Position numbers and translations under genes: made by a program
DNA from: Oscillospiraceae bacterium
GTDB lineage: Bacteria; Bacillota; Clostridia; UBA1381; UBA9506
DNA: 64,000 bases
NCBI GenBank assembly: GCA_015068905.1
Contig: SVJQ01000001.1
Location: 1 to 64,000 of the forward strand
Direction: 5' to 3'
Notes under the pieces: model-generated
Told to the model about the DNA's origin: nothing
What the model saw: only the letters and a program-made list of their open reading frames with translations
Databases searched by the model: none
Part shown: in pieces, positions 1 through 9,707 of the stretch
Numbering within the stretch: position 1 is the stretch's first letter
Layout: every line of letters starts with the position of its first letter

Positions 1-2
1 AA

Positions 3-863
3 GTCATCGAAAGCGTACCTGTTCACGAGGATATTAAACTGCGCCGTGGTGACTATCAGCGCTATATTGATAACTATAAAGAAAACATCCGCCGTCTGGC
101 AAAAGCCGGTGTTAAGTGTATTTGCTATAACTTTATGCCGGTGTTTGACTGGACGCGTTCGCGCCTGGATCAGCCACTTGCCGATGGATCAAATGCCCTT
201 GTGTATTACAGAGAAGATGTGGCAAAGCTCGACCCCACAAAAATGACCTTGCCCGGTTGGGATGCCTCTTATTCACCGGAAGAAATGACCGGACTGATAG
301 AAGAATATCAGAAAATCGGAGAAGAGGGTCTTTGGGAAAATCTAGGCTATTTTATTCGCGAGATTATGCCCGTTGCGGTAGAATGTGATGTCAATATGGC
401 AATTCACCCGGACGATCCACCATGGCCGATTTTTGGCATACCCAGAATCATTACCACAGAAGAAAATATTGATAGATTTTTGGCTCTATATGATGACAGC
501 CATCACGGCTTAACTCTCTGTAGCGGTAGCCTTGGTTGTGCCAAGTTTAATGATTATACGGCTATGGTGAGAAAGTACGGCAAAATGGGCAGAATTCACT
601 TTGCACATGTGCGGAACATCAAGATTTTGGAGGATGGCTCTTTTGAAGAGAGCGGCCACCTTTCAAAATGCGGCTCGCTGGATGTGGTTGAAATTCTAAA
701 AGCCTATCACGAAACCGGCTTTACTGGCTATCTGCGCCCTGACCACGGCAGAATGATCTGGGGCGAAACTGGCAAACCCGGCTATGGACTTTATGACCGC
801 GCTCTGGGTGCTATGTACATGGCAGGCATCTGGGAAACCTTAGAAAAAGGAGCAGACAAATGA
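3..863 (+). CDS. uxuA: Mannonate dehydratase UxuA (5' end outside window)
   Basis: Catalyses D-mannonate to 2-keto-3-deoxygluconate in glucuronate breakdown in the cytoplasm. The reading frame is open from base 3, so only about the last 286 residues of a protein usually near 350 residues are present. Recognisable UxuA segments are YNFMPVFDWTRS, the LCSGSLG stretch, the HFAHVRN motif and the C-terminal YLRPDHGR, which carry metal and substrate ligands in this TIM-barrel family. The stop codon overlaps the start of the next gene (ATGA at 860-863), so the two are translationally coupled. The missing N-terminus lies upstream of the window. Family assignment is secure; its place in a hexuronate operon is inferred from the neighbour. 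Confidence 0.95.
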   Translation, partial: VIESVPVHEDIKLRRGDYQRYIDNYKENIRRLAKAGVKCICYNFMPVFDWTRSRLDQPLADGSNALVYYREDVAKLDPTKMTLPGWDASYSPEEMTGLIEEYQKIGEEGLWENLGYFIREIMPVAVECDVNMAIHPDDPPWPIFGIPRIITTEENIDRFLALYDDSHHGLTLCSGSLGCAKFNDYTAMVRKYGKMGRIHFAHVRNIKILEDGSFEESGHLSKCGSLDVVEILKAYHETGFTGYLRPDHGRMIWGETGKPGYGLYDRALGAMYMAGIWETLEKGADK

Positions 864-1705
864 AATTACCTTTTGAGATAAATTTAACCGATAAAGTAGT
901 GGTTATCACCGGTGCAGGGGGTGTGCTTTGCTCAATGTTTGCAGAAGCCTTGTCTAAAACCGGCGCCAAAATCGCGTTACTTGATTTAAATGAGGCAGCA
1001 GCTAAAGAAAATGCTGAACACATCGTGGCGCAGGGTGGTATTGCCAAAGGCTATGCCTGCAATGTGCTTGAAAAAGAAAGTCTTGAGGCTGTGCACGAGC
1101 AGATTCTATCTGACCTTGGCACCTGCGATATTTTAATCAACGGTGCCGGCGGCAATAACCCAAAAGCTACCACGGATGATGAATATTTCTCTCCTGAAGA
1201 TTTGGGCAAGATGAAAACCTTTTTTGATTTGGATAAATCCGGTGTGGAATTTGTGTTTAACTTAAACTTTTTGGGCACACTTCTGCCCACACAGGTGTTT
1301 GCTAAGGATATGCTCACAAAGGATGATGCATCTATCATCAATATCTCCAGCATGAATGCCTACACCCCACTGACGAAAATTCCGGCATATTCCGGCGCTA
1401 AAGCTGCAATTTCAAACTTTACACAATGGCTTTGCGTGCATTTTTCGAAAACCAATATCCGTTGTAATGCCATTGCACCCGGGTTCTTTGTAACCAAGCA
1501 GAACGAAAAACTGCTCTTTAACTCTGACGGCACGCCAACCCCCAGAACCGGTAAGATTTTGGGTAGCACCCCTATGGGACGCTTTGGGGAGGCAGAGGAG
1601 CTCATCGGCACGCTGTTATTCCTGCTTTGTAAGGAAGCCTCCGGCTTTGTGAACGGTGTCATCATTCCTGTTGACGGCGGCTTTTCAGCTTATAGTGGAG
1701 TATAG
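860..1705 (+). CDS. uxuB: SDR-family D-mannonate oxidoreductase (fructuronate reductase)
   Basis: A 281-residue short-chain dehydrogenase that probably interconverts D-fructuronate and D-mannonate with NAD(H), feeding UxuA. The Rossmann glycine motif TGAGGVLC sits near residue 17, the catalytic serine in NISSMNAY and the YSGAK pair (YxxxK) lie mid-protein, and the C-terminus ends with the usual VDGGF segment. AAGGAG just upstream supports the ATG at 860, which overlaps the uxuA stop. Classical UxuB is a long-chain polyol dehydrogenase; in many Firmicutes an SDR protein next to uxuA takes this role. The exact substrate is inferred from that adjacency. Confidence 0.88.
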   Translation: MKLPFEINLTDKVVVITGAGGVLCSMFAEALSKTGAKIALLDLNEAAAKENAEHIVAQGGIAKGYACNVLEKESLEAVHEQILSDLGTCDILINGAGGNNPKATTDDEYFSPEDLGKMKTFFDLDKSGVEFVFNLNFLGTLLPTQVFAKDMLTKDDASIINISSMNAYTPLTKIPAYSGAKAAISNFTQWLCVHFSKTNIRCNAIAPGFFVTKQNEKLLFNSDGTPTPRTGKILGSTPMGRFGEAEELIGTLLFLLCKEASGFVNGVIIPVDGGFSAYSGV

Positions 1706-1734
1706 TGAGTATTTAATGGGGGAACAAAAAAACA

Positions 1735-2982
1735 ATGGCACTTCATATTTTAGATGAGGCAAACCGTTGCCTTGAATGTAAAAATCCCACCTGTCAGAAG
1801 GGTTGTCCTATCAGTACGCCAATTCCGCAGGTTATACATCTTTTAAAAGAAAATAAACTTGACGAAGCCGGAAAAATGCTTTTTGACAACAATCCTCTTA
1901 CCACAATCTGCAGTCTGGTCTGTAACCATGAAATGCAGTGTGAGGGGCATTGTATTCTTGGCAGAAAGGGTGCACCAGTTCATTTTTCGGCTATTGAAAA
2001 TTACATTTCGGATGCTTATGCACCCAAAATGGTTAAAGGTCCCGTTCCGTCTAATGGGCACAAGGTGGCGATTATAGGTTCGGGTCCGGCAGGCCTTACC
2101 ATTGCTATTATTCTTGCTCGGTATGGATATCAGGTGACGATTTTTGAGAGCAAGGATAAAATCGGCGGCGTACTGCGTTACGGCATTCCTGAATTCCGAT
2201 TGCCGAAAAGTGTGCTGGATGATCTGCAATATCGCCACATTGAATTAAAGGGCATTAAGGTGCGCCCCAACATCCGCATTGGTGATGCCGTCAGCATAGA
2301 TGACCTGTTTCGTGACGGGTATCGGGCGATATTCATCGGCACAGGTGTGTGGAGGCCAAACACCCTGAAAATTAAAGGTGAAACCTTTGGCAATGTACAC
2401 TTTGCCATCAATTATTTGAACAATCCCAGTGTTTATAAATTGGGAGACAGGGTTACGATTATTGGTGCAGGTAATGCAGCCATGGATGTTGCCCGTACCG
2501 TGGTTCGAAATGGTTGCCGGAAAGTAACATGCTTTTCCCTTGAAAGTAAAGTCGCAGCCAGTATGTATGAATATACCTATGCTCAGCTTGAAGGTATTCG
2601 GTTTGAGTATAATTTGAAACCCGTGGAAATTTTAGATGACGGTGTTATATTCAGGAAGGTGGTAGAAAGTCCTGATGGAACAATCAGAGAGATAGAGGGG
2701 AGCGATGCCTTTTATCCCTCAGACTCAGTGATTATTGCCATCAGTCAGGGGCCGAGAAATGTGATTGCCGCTACGACAACGGGGCTTAAGTCAAATGAGC
2801 GCGGTCTTTTGGTGGCAGATGAATATGGAAACACGGACAGAGAGGGAATATTTGCATCAGGTGATGTTGTTAACGGAGCCAGGACAGTCGTTGAGGCAGT
2901 GGCGCATAGCAAGATTGTGGCTGAAACCATGCACCAATATATTCAAGCAAAAATTAAGAAGGAAGAAAAACATGATGCATAG
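1735..2982 (+). CDS. GltD-like NAD(P)-dependent FAD/iron-sulfur oxidoreductase
   Basis: A 415-residue protein of the glutamate synthase small-subunit superfamily. The N-terminal 80 residues carry two cysteine sets for [4Fe-4S] clusters (CLECKNPTCQKGCP, then CSLVC and CEGHC). They are followed by the FAD motif IIGSGPAGLTIA near residue 113 and a second dinucleotide motif IIGAGNAAMDVA near residue 241 for NAD(P)H. The C-terminal FASGDVVNGARTVVEA is typical of the family. No large glutamate synthase subunit lies nearby, so it may pass electrons between NAD(P)H and another partner. It follows uxuB by 30 bases behind a GGGGGA box, suggesting one transcript. The electron partner is unknown. Confidence 0.85.
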   Translation: MALHILDEANRCLECKNPTCQKGCPISTPIPQVIHLLKENKLDEAGKMLFDNNPLTTICSLVCNHEMQCEGHCILGRKGAPVHFSAIENYISDAYAPKMVKGPVPSNGHKVAIIGSGPAGLTIAIILARYGYQVTIFESKDKIGGVLRYGIPEFRLPKSVLDDLQYRHIELKGIKVRPNIRIGDAVSIDDLFRDGYRAIFIGTGVWRPNTLKIKGETFGNVHFAINYLNNPSVYKLGDRVTIIGAGNAAMDVARTVVRNGCRKVTCFSLESKVAASMYEYTYAQLEGIRFEYNLKPVEILDDGVIFRKVVESPDGTIREIEGSDAFYPSDSVIIAISQGPRNVIAATTTGLKSNERGLLVADEYGNTDREGIFASGDVVNGARTVVEAVAHSKIVAETMHQYIQAKIKKEEKHDA

Positions 2983-2997
2983 GGGAGATATGTTGTT

Positions 2998-3045
2998 ATG
3001 AAATTTGTTCAAGTATCTGCCCAAAATAGATTACGTTTAGCTTAA
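2998..3045 (+). pseudogene. Very short frame, possible remnant of a gene cut by an insertion
   Basis: ATG at 2998 follows a GGGGAG box by ten bases, as a real gene start would, but the frame stops after 15 codons (MKFVQVSAQNRLRLA). It lies 15 bases beyond the GltD-like gene, where another operon gene would be expected, and the sequence beyond it belongs to the recombinase-bearing module. It could be the 5' stump of a gene interrupted by that module, or chance. Confidence 0.3.
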
Positions 3046-3137
3046 GTAATCGCGAAATAACTCAGGTGGCAAACTTATAATAAGACCCATAAGCACCGGA
3101 GCATTTCCCCAAATGATGCAGAATTATTGAAATCAAA

Positions 3138-3179
3138 AAACGGAGAAACGAATCTCGTTATGAGGCGGTTTCTCCGTTT
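3138..3179 (-). terminator. Rho-independent terminator of the DUF6076-like gene
   Basis: A 12-base stem (AAACGGAGAAAC with GTTTCTCCGTTT) encloses an 18-base loop. On the minus strand it is followed by a run of T (the A-run at 3135-3140), directly after the stop of the minus-strand gene. Confidence 0.75.
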
Positions 3180-3188
3180 GGTTAACTA

Positions 3189-4289
3189 TTAAATTCTCAT
3201 CCACTCATCATCCATAAACCAATCTTTAAACTCATCGGCAGAGATTTCGTCATTTCTGTAAGCGGTGAGTTTTTCTTTTGCTTTGATTTTCCAGACTTCA
3301 AATTCTGTTTTTAGAAGTGGGTTACGGCTGACTCTGGTGTTATAGCGCCGGCGTGCAGCGTAGAACTCGGCTTCAATGTCAGGAAGCTTGTTCTTATAAG
3401 TGTTAAGAGCGCCGATAGAAGCGCATTTATCCTTAAAGCCGAGCATAACTCTATCACAATAGACAGAATCAATCCTTCCTTTTGGGATAAAGGGCGTATG
3501 GCAGTTTTTGCAGAGCTTAATGGGTAGGTCGTTTTCCAAGGTGACAAGCAAATCATAGTACAGTAGCTGCAATGTTGAGGAGATAGAAACCGATAATGTT
3601 ATATTGCCATTTTCCGATAGATTAGACAGTAAGAATTTCGAGTTAGTAGCTTCCCCAAGGTCAACACTGAGCTGTGTCGGGAATTTTAAACCCAAGTAGA
3701 ATATTTTACGCGGATTTTCCAAATCAGTTAATTTGTTAAAACCAGTCAGTTCAGAAGGCGCATTGCAAATATCATATACATCGCTCTTTAACATTTGAAT
3801 ATCTGAATCAAACTTATCAAGTAACAGACTTGCGGCAAGGTTCCATAAAATGTGGCATTCTTTTGTGTCAAATGAACCTCCATTTTTTACTCTGGCAAGC
3901 TGCTTTGTGAACACAGTTATTGTATCTGGCTCAAAGAGTTTTATAAAATCCATTATACCGCCCAAAGAGTAGCGTGGATGTACAGCTTGCATTAAAGACA
4001 CTAGCATATATGAGATTTCGTGCAGATAAATACAATAATCATCAATTTTAAATAAGGCTTTTTCATAGGTATGAAAATTTTTATCAGTATCGCAATCAAG
4101 ATAAGCAATGTAAGCCTTAACTAAATCTTTGAAAAATCCTTCAACTTTTTCTCTGTTATAGGTGATAGCGGTTATGAGATGCTGGCCGATGGGGAATTCT
4201 GCTCCAATATAATCGGGATGAATAAAATTATCGCTAAAACTGCATTGCAGCATGTTTTCCTTTTTATATATGGTATGATAAATCTGCAT
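3189..4289 (-). CDS. DUF6076-like protein with a C-terminal zinc ribbon
   Basis: A 366-residue cytoplasmic protein with no signal peptide or membrane segment. The N-terminal two thirds is a helical region I do not recognise further. The last third has CKNCHTPFIPKGR followed by YCDR, a treble-clef or zinc-ribbon-like set of cysteines, and a tail rich in basic and aromatic residues. This layout resembles DUF6076 proteins, which often ride on Firmicutes mobile elements, but the family name is from memory of motifs only. AAAGGAG lies upstream of the ATG. It has its own consensus promoter, divergent from the recombinase side of the module. Function is unknown; nucleic-acid binding is a guess from the zinc ribbon. 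Confidence 0.6.
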   Translation of the reverse strand: MQIYHTIYKKENMLQCSFSDNFIHPDYIGAEFPIGQHLITAITYNREKVEGFFKDLVKAYIAYLDCDTDKNFHTYEKALFKIDDYCIYLHEISYMLVSLMQAVHPRYSLGGIMDFIKLFEPDTITVFTKQLARVKNGGSFDTKECHILWNLAASLLLDKFDSDIQMLKSDVYDICNAPSELTGFNKLTDLENPRKIFYLGLKFPTQLSVDLGEATNSKFLLSNLSENGNITLSVSISSTLQLLYYDLLVTLENDLPIKLCKNCHTPFIPKGRIDSVYCDRVMLGFKDKCASIGALNTYKNKLPDIEAEFYAARRRYNTRVSRNPLLKTEFEVWKIKAKEKLTAYRNDEISADEFKDWFMDDEWMRI

Positions 4290-4331
4290 TTTTCAGGGTC
4301 TCCTTTGTGAAAAATAAATATTTTCAAAAAT

Positions 4332-4375
4332 ATTATATACAAACTATTGACAAATGTCAAGAGGTATGTTAGAAT
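4332..4375. promoter_or_regulatory. Symmetric divergent promoter with overlapping -35 boxes
   Basis: The palindrome TTGACAAATGTCAA at 4347-4360 supplies two -35 boxes. On the plus strand TTGACA (4347-4352) is 17 bases from TAGAAT (4370-4375). On the minus strand TTGACA (complement of 4355-4360) is 17 bases from TATAAT (complement of 4332-4337). It would drive the DUF6076-like gene leftwards and the small protein and recombinase rightwards. Confidence 0.75.
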
Positions 4376-4583
4376 CTGTATATAATAAATGAAAAAATAA
4401 TAATTACATACAGTCCGCAAAGGCTTTAGATGCCAAAATGCTTGTATAACTGAACCTTGAAAAAGAAAGCGACACAATCGCAGAATTGTTGTTTTGTTTT
4501 TGCTTTGCAGCATCACAAAAGATATTGGAATATAATACTTTGGTTCTGGAAAAATTTATACTATATGGAAGGAGGCCAACCAG

Positions 4584-4721
4584 ATGAAAAAAAGTGACGA
4601 AAAATTAATGCTGAAAAAACAAACTCTTACAGCTTGGACTGAAATACTATTTGCAAAAGGAATGATTGACCTCGCCAAGTGTAATAAGATGAAGTCCTTG
4701 ATTGAAAGATTAACGGCATGA
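4584..4721 (+). CDS. Small 45-residue protein upstream of the recombinase
   Basis: The frame starts at ATG 4584 behind a strong GGAGG (4571-4575) and encodes a lysine-rich, helical 45-residue peptide ending in a segment of the type FAKGMIDLAKCNKMKSLIERL. The pattern of a glycine after a short helix, then a second amphipathic helix, resembles SHOCT-type or similar small proteins often found before serine recombinase genes on integrative elements; it might help recombination or DNA binding. No catalytic motif is present. The ribosome binding site and codon pattern make it likely to be translated; function is unknown. Confidence 0.6.
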   Translation: MKKSDEKLMLKKQTLTAWTEILFAKGMIDLAKCNKMKSLIERLTA

Positions 4722-4766
4722 AAAAAGCCGCGATTGCGGCACTACATAGAGGTTTTAATTTTAGTC

Positions 4767-4795
4767 TTGACTATTTTGTATCGGTATGGTATCAT
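4767..4795 (+). promoter_or_regulatory. Promoter of the serine recombinase gene
   Basis: TTGACT (4767-4772) is followed after 17 bases by TATCAT (4790-4795), 35 bases before the recombinase ATG. A small GCCGC/GCGGC hairpin lies just upstream at 4727-4740. Confidence 0.65.
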
Positions 4796-4830
4796 CATAA
4801 TATATTCAATGCAGAAAGTGAGGTAGAGCT

Positions 4831-6528
4831 ATGGATATATATTCAGTTGCCAATCAGATGAAGATGGAACGAAAAACCATATTTGATTTACCGCTCAATG
4901 TAACCTTTTACGCTCGTGTTTCTACCACGAGGGAAGAGCAGGAAAACTCCATTGAGCATCAGATCAGCTATTTTACAGAACTGATTGAAAATAATCCAAA
5001 CTGGACCTATGTCGAGGGTTATGTTGACCGAATCCGTGGTGAAAGTGCTGCAAACCGTGAAGAATTTATGCATATGATTGATGACGGAAAAAACGGATTG
5101 TTTGATTTGATTCTCACAAAGGAGGTCAGCCGTTTTGCAAGAAACACCATTGACAGCCTGACCTACACAAGAGACCTGCTCCGGCACGGTGTTGGCGTTT
5201 TCTTTCAGAATGATAATATCTGCACCATTGACACAGACAGCGAGCTTCGACTTACCATTATGTCAAGTATCGCGGCAGACGAGGTCAGAAAGCTTTCTGA
5301 GCGCGTTCGCTGGGGGCATAAGCGTTCCATTGAGCAAGGGGCCGTTATGGGCAACAATCGCATTTTTGGCTATGACAAAAAGGATTGTAAGCTTGTTATC
5401 AATGAAGCAGAAGCTGAGATGGTACGCTTTATTTTTGAAACATATTCTACCGGTGACTTTAGCACGAGAAAAATTGAGGAAATGATTTATAACAAAGGCT
5501 ACCGTGGCAGAAACGGCACTCGCATCCATCATAACACCATTTCAGGCATCATTCAAAATCCTAAATATAAAGGGTATTATTGCGGCAACAAGGTTAAAAT
5601 TGTTGATTACCGGACTAGAGAGCAACGTTTTCTTCCCGAAAATGAATGGATTATGTATAAGGACGAAACCGGAGAGACGGTTCCTGCCATTGTGGATGAG
5701 GACCTTTGGGAACGGTGCAATGCTATCTTTCGCGAAAGAAGCTCGGCCATTAAAAGCCGGGAGCGTTCTTTTAAAGATAAAAGCATTTTTACCGGCAAGA
5801 TTTGGTGTCGAGCCTGTGACAAGCCATACTGGCGCACCTGCTTTTCCAACCGAAAATCCAAGGGCGAATATGTGTATCAGTGGATTTGCAGCGAGAAAAA
5901 AAAGAGCGGTGCAAAAAGCTGTTTATCCATTGCGATTATGGAAGATGAGCTTTATGCAATGCTCGGTGAGTATTTTCAAAATATTGCAGAAAATGTTGAA
6001 GAATATGTGAATGACTTTATTGCCATCTACAAAGAAAGTGATAAGGATGTCAGCCATCAGCGAAAAATCCATGGTATTAAAAACCAGATTGACAAAGAAA
6101 AGCAAAAAAGAGAGAAATTATTTGATTTGTATGTTGACGGCGCCATACCGAAAAAAGAGTTCACAGAACGAAATGACAGCCTGAATATTACCATCAATCA
6201 GTTAGAAGAAGACCTTTTTGAGGCAGAAAAAACCGCTGAGAATGATAGTATCTATCTGGAAAATATTGAAGCTGTAAAACGGTATTTTGAAACCATGTAT
6301 GACCCGGAGACGACGATGGATAAAATCGCTGTGGATGCGATGGTTAAGGCAATTATCGATCGCATTGATGTGATCCCCAAGAACGAGACAACAATGGCTT
6401 TAGAGGTGAAATTAAAGACGGAAAATAAGGAGGGCTTAACCTATATTCGCAGCGGTGAACGGTATGCCCGGCGTTCCGGGGCCATCAGTAAGAAGATGGT
6501 TGAAGCTTACGAAAACAGCATTAAATAA
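4831..6528 (+). CDS. Large serine recombinase (site-specific integrase)
   Basis: A 565-residue recombinase that would integrate or excise the local element through a serine-DNA intermediate. The N-terminal resolvase domain has the catalytic serine in YARVSTTREEQENSIEHQ (about residues 28-45) and the RFARN motif near residue 105. The Recombinase domain follows with the typical NPKYKGYYCGN segment near residue 250. A zinc ribbon comes next (CRAC about residue 329, later CSEKKK and KSC), then a coiled coil (about 400-480) and a C-terminal tail. GAGGT lies before the ATG at 4831. Length fits the TnpX/large serine integrase group. No conjugation or relaxase gene is visible nearby, so the element is small or decayed. 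Confidence 0.95.
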   Translation: MDIYSVANQMKMERKTIFDLPLNVTFYARVSTTREEQENSIEHQISYFTELIENNPNWTYVEGYVDRIRGESAANREEFMHMIDDGKNGLFDLILTKEVSRFARNTIDSLTYTRDLLRHGVGVFFQNDNICTIDTDSELRLTIMSSIAADEVRKLSERVRWGHKRSIEQGAVMGNNRIFGYDKKDCKLVINEAEAEMVRFIFETYSTGDFSTRKIEEMIYNKGYRGRNGTRIHHNTISGIIQNPKYKGYYCGNKVKIVDYRTREQRFLPENEWIMYKDETGETVPAIVDEDLWERCNAIFRERSSAIKSRERSFKDKSIFTGKIWCRACDKPYWRTCFSNRKSKGEYVYQWICSEKKKSGAKSCLSIAIMEDELYAMLGEYFQNIAENVEEYVNDFIAIYKESDKDVSHQRKIHGIKNQIDKEKQKREKLFDLYVDGAIPKKEFTERNDSLNITINQLEEDLFEAEKTAENDSIYLENIEAVKRYFETMYDPETTMDKIAVDAMVKAIIDRIDVIPKNETTMALEVKLKTENKEGLTYIRSGERYARRSGAISKKMVEAYENSIK

Positions 6529-6577
6529 GTAAGCCTTATTCCGGGTACAGCAACGTAGCTTGCTTGCGCCCTAAAGA

Positions 6578-6625
6578 AGGCAGAGCTTATCGAACCCGAC
6601 AGGATTGAGAAGCTCTGCCTTTTTG
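6578..6625 (+). terminator. Terminator after the recombinase gene
   Basis: An 11-base stem (AGGCAGAGCTT with AAGCTCTGCCT) encloses a 21-base loop and is followed by TTTTT at 6621-6625. It ends the plus-strand recombinase transcript just before the convergent xerD gene. Confidence 0.8.
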
Positions 6626-6664
6626 TTATGCCAAAATACATACAAGGATTGCCAAGGGGTCTTG

Positions 6665-7546
6665 CTAAGCACGGGGATGTGCTTTTTTATAAACATCCTT
6701 AAGCCGACTGCCGGCCAGTCTTGCATATACCTGTGTGGTAGATATATCTGCGTGACCCAGCATGGACTGGATAGAGCGCAGGTCTGCGCCGTTTTCTAAT
6801 AGATGCGCCGCAAAGGAATGCCGCAGGGTGTGGGGTGTTATATCTGCATTGATGCCTGCGGAAAGTGCATATTGTTTTAAAATTTTCCAAAAGCCCTGAC
6901 GGGACATACGGTGACCTAAAAGATTTAAAAACAGGGCGTTTTCGTTTTTTGCCTTTACAAGCAGCGGTCTTGCAGTATTAATATACTCTGTCAAAGCAGT
7001 GGTACAGATTTTTCCGATGGGGATAATGCGTTCATGACTGCCGGAACTGCAGTGAATGAAACCCATATCCAGATTCACATCAGAAAGGTCTAGTTCCATC
7101 ATCTCTGACACCCTTATGCCGGTAGCATATAAAAGCTCAAGCATCGCCTTATCACGAAAGCCCTTTAAATCAGTTGCCCTTGGCTGGTCCAAAAGCAGGT
7201 CGATTTCGTTTGGGGTTAAAATGTGAGGCAGCTTTTTTTCAACCTTCGGTGCTTTCACTGTTTCGGCTGGGTTTGTGCTGACGATGTTGACAGAGATTAA
7301 ATATGCATAAAAGTTTTTAAGTGTCGCCAAACACCGGGAAATGGTGGTGCCGGCTCTGCCTTTTTTCTTCAGCATTTTAAAAAATTCCTGAATGGTGTCG
7401 CCGGATACATCCGGTAGTGCAACGGATTTTTGATTCGTAAATGTCAAAAACAGCTTCAGATCATTTTCGTAAGAGGTCAAGGTGTTTTTAGACAGCTTTT
7501 TTTCTTTTTCTAAATATCGGATAAAGCTATTCACTAAATCTGACAT
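6665..7546 (-). CDS. xerD: Tyrosine recombinase XerD
   Basis: A 293-residue tyrosine recombinase that resolves chromosome dimers at dif together with a partner. It has the N-terminal SAM-like DNA-binding domain (KNTLTSYENDLKLF) and the C-terminal catalytic domain with the arginine in LLYATGIRVSE, the HTLRHSFAAHLL motif, LGHADISTTQ and the nucleophilic tyrosine of QVYARL. Length matches XerD. It lies 37 bases downstream of spoIIM on the same strand; a spoIIM-xerD order is common in Clostridia, so I treat it as chromosomal housekeeping and not part of the neighbouring serine-recombinase module. Confidence 0.92.
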   Translation of the reverse strand: MSDLVNSFIRYLEKEKKLSKNTLTSYENDLKLFLTFTNQKSVALPDVSGDTIQEFFKMLKKKGRAGTTISRCLATLKNFYAYLISVNIVSTNPAETVKAPKVEKKLPHILTPNEIDLLLDQPRATDLKGFRDKAMLELLYATGIRVSEMMELDLSDVNLDMGFIHCSSGSHERIIPIGKICTTALTEYINTARPLLVKAKNENALFLNLLGHRMSRQGFWKILKQYALSAGINADITPHTLRHSFAAHLLENGADLRSIQSMLGHADISTTQVYARLAGSRLKDVYKKAHPRA

Positions 7547-7583
7547 ATGTAAATTCTATCCTTTCTCAGTCAGACTTGCACCA

Positions 7584-8210
7584 TCAGGGTAGATACAAGC
7601 CGGAAATCAAGCGAATCAGTAACGGTTCAATATAAGCCTGCAAAAGTGTTGCCATGGTCGCCAGCACAAAGAAAAGTGCCAGCGTAGCTAAAAGGCGTGG
7701 TATCGTTTTTGTAAGCTCTTGCTTTTCGCGGATCAGGGAAAGAGAAAATTTAAGGCAAACCACACAAAGGCACAAGTAGCAAGGGATCAGAAGTAAATAG
7801 TGTGGCAGCATACCGAGCAAAAAAAACAATCCGGCACGAATGCCGTAAACCCTGAACATAAAAAACAAAGTAAAGCAATGTATAAACCCTTTAAATGCTG
7901 AAAAAGCCGCAATAAAGGGAGCGCCAATTACAGTAACCGAGAAGAAAAACAAGAACCCGAAATTCTTCAGGTTCGAAAGCAGCCCGGAACGAAACAAAGC
8001 GGCAGAATCTGCGCCGCTTCCTTCAATGTTCCGGAAAAAATCTTCTAAATACAATAACAGCTCCTTGCAGGACAGTTCCGGCAGGGTAAAGGCAAAGACG
8101 GCGGCAATAATGCCGCCGATTGTAAATGATGCCAAAATACAAATGTAAAAATATAAGTCTTTTTGTAAATAGGGTAACCAGAATTTTGGTGTATGAACTC
8201 TTTTTCTCAC
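7584..8210 (-). CDS. spoIIM: Stage II sporulation protein M
   Basis: A 208-residue integral membrane protein, predicted to act in the DMP (SpoIID-SpoIIM-SpoIIP) complex that remodels septal peptidoglycan during engulfment. About five hydrophobic segments are visible, starting with FYICILASFTIGGIIAAVFAF after a short basic N-terminus, and the middle has the polar stretch FFSVTVIGAPF typical of SpoIIM. The start is GTG at 8210, supported by GAGGGAG upstream. It heads a likely two-gene unit with xerD. Its presence points to an endospore former. Confidence 0.9.
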   Translation of the reverse strand: MRKRVHTPKFWLPYLQKDLYFYICILASFTIGGIIAAVFAFTLPELSCKELLLYLEDFFRNIEGSGADSAALFRSGLLSNLKNFGFLFFFSVTVIGAPFIAAFSAFKGFIHCFTLFFMFRVYGIRAGLFFLLGMLPHYLLLIPCYLCLCVVCLKFSLSLIREKQELTKTIPRLLATLALFFVLATMATLLQAYIEPLLIRLISGLYLP

Positions 8211-8299
8211 GCTTATACTCCCTCTTTCTTATCACATGTTTGGACAATCTTTATATAAACGTATGATAGAAACGGGAGAAAAATAACCTTTCAGATGGC

Positions 8300-9586
<1,287 letters not shown>

Positions 9587-9638
9587 CTAAAATCTGTGAT
9601 TTTCGGGCACAGATATAATATCATAACACTACCTTATT

Positions 9639-9667
9639 ATTATAGCGAAGTTTTATGTAAATTGCAA
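9639..9667 (-). promoter_or_regulatory. purA promoter
   Basis: On the minus strand TTGCAA (complement of 9662-9667) is followed after 17 bases by TATAAT (complement of 9639-9644), about 70 bases before the purA start. Confidence 0.65.
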
Positions 9668-9707
9668 GGGTATATTCTTATAAAAAGGGAAATTTCTTTT
9701 AAACCGC

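Noticed and set aside
3060-3135. attL-like or attR-like site flanking the module
   Set aside because: I compared the sequence near 3046 and 6529-6577 by eye and found only short chance matches (TAGCTT), so no boundary is claimed.
4442-4587. Open frame of about 45 codons before the 45-residue gene, ending in a TGA that overlaps its ATG
   Set aside because: It has no ATG, GTG or TTG start with a ribosome binding site; only a CTG begins it. It may be a decayed gene, but I could not support it as a feature.
5404-5861. Extra genes on the opposite strand within the recombinase gene
   Set aside because: They are mirror frames of the recombinase with no RBS and no recognisable domain.
6665-7546. 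xerD as part of the inserted module
   Set aside because: It is next to spoIIM in the order usual for Clostridia, has its own strand and terminator, and matches chromosomal XerD, so I treat it as core.
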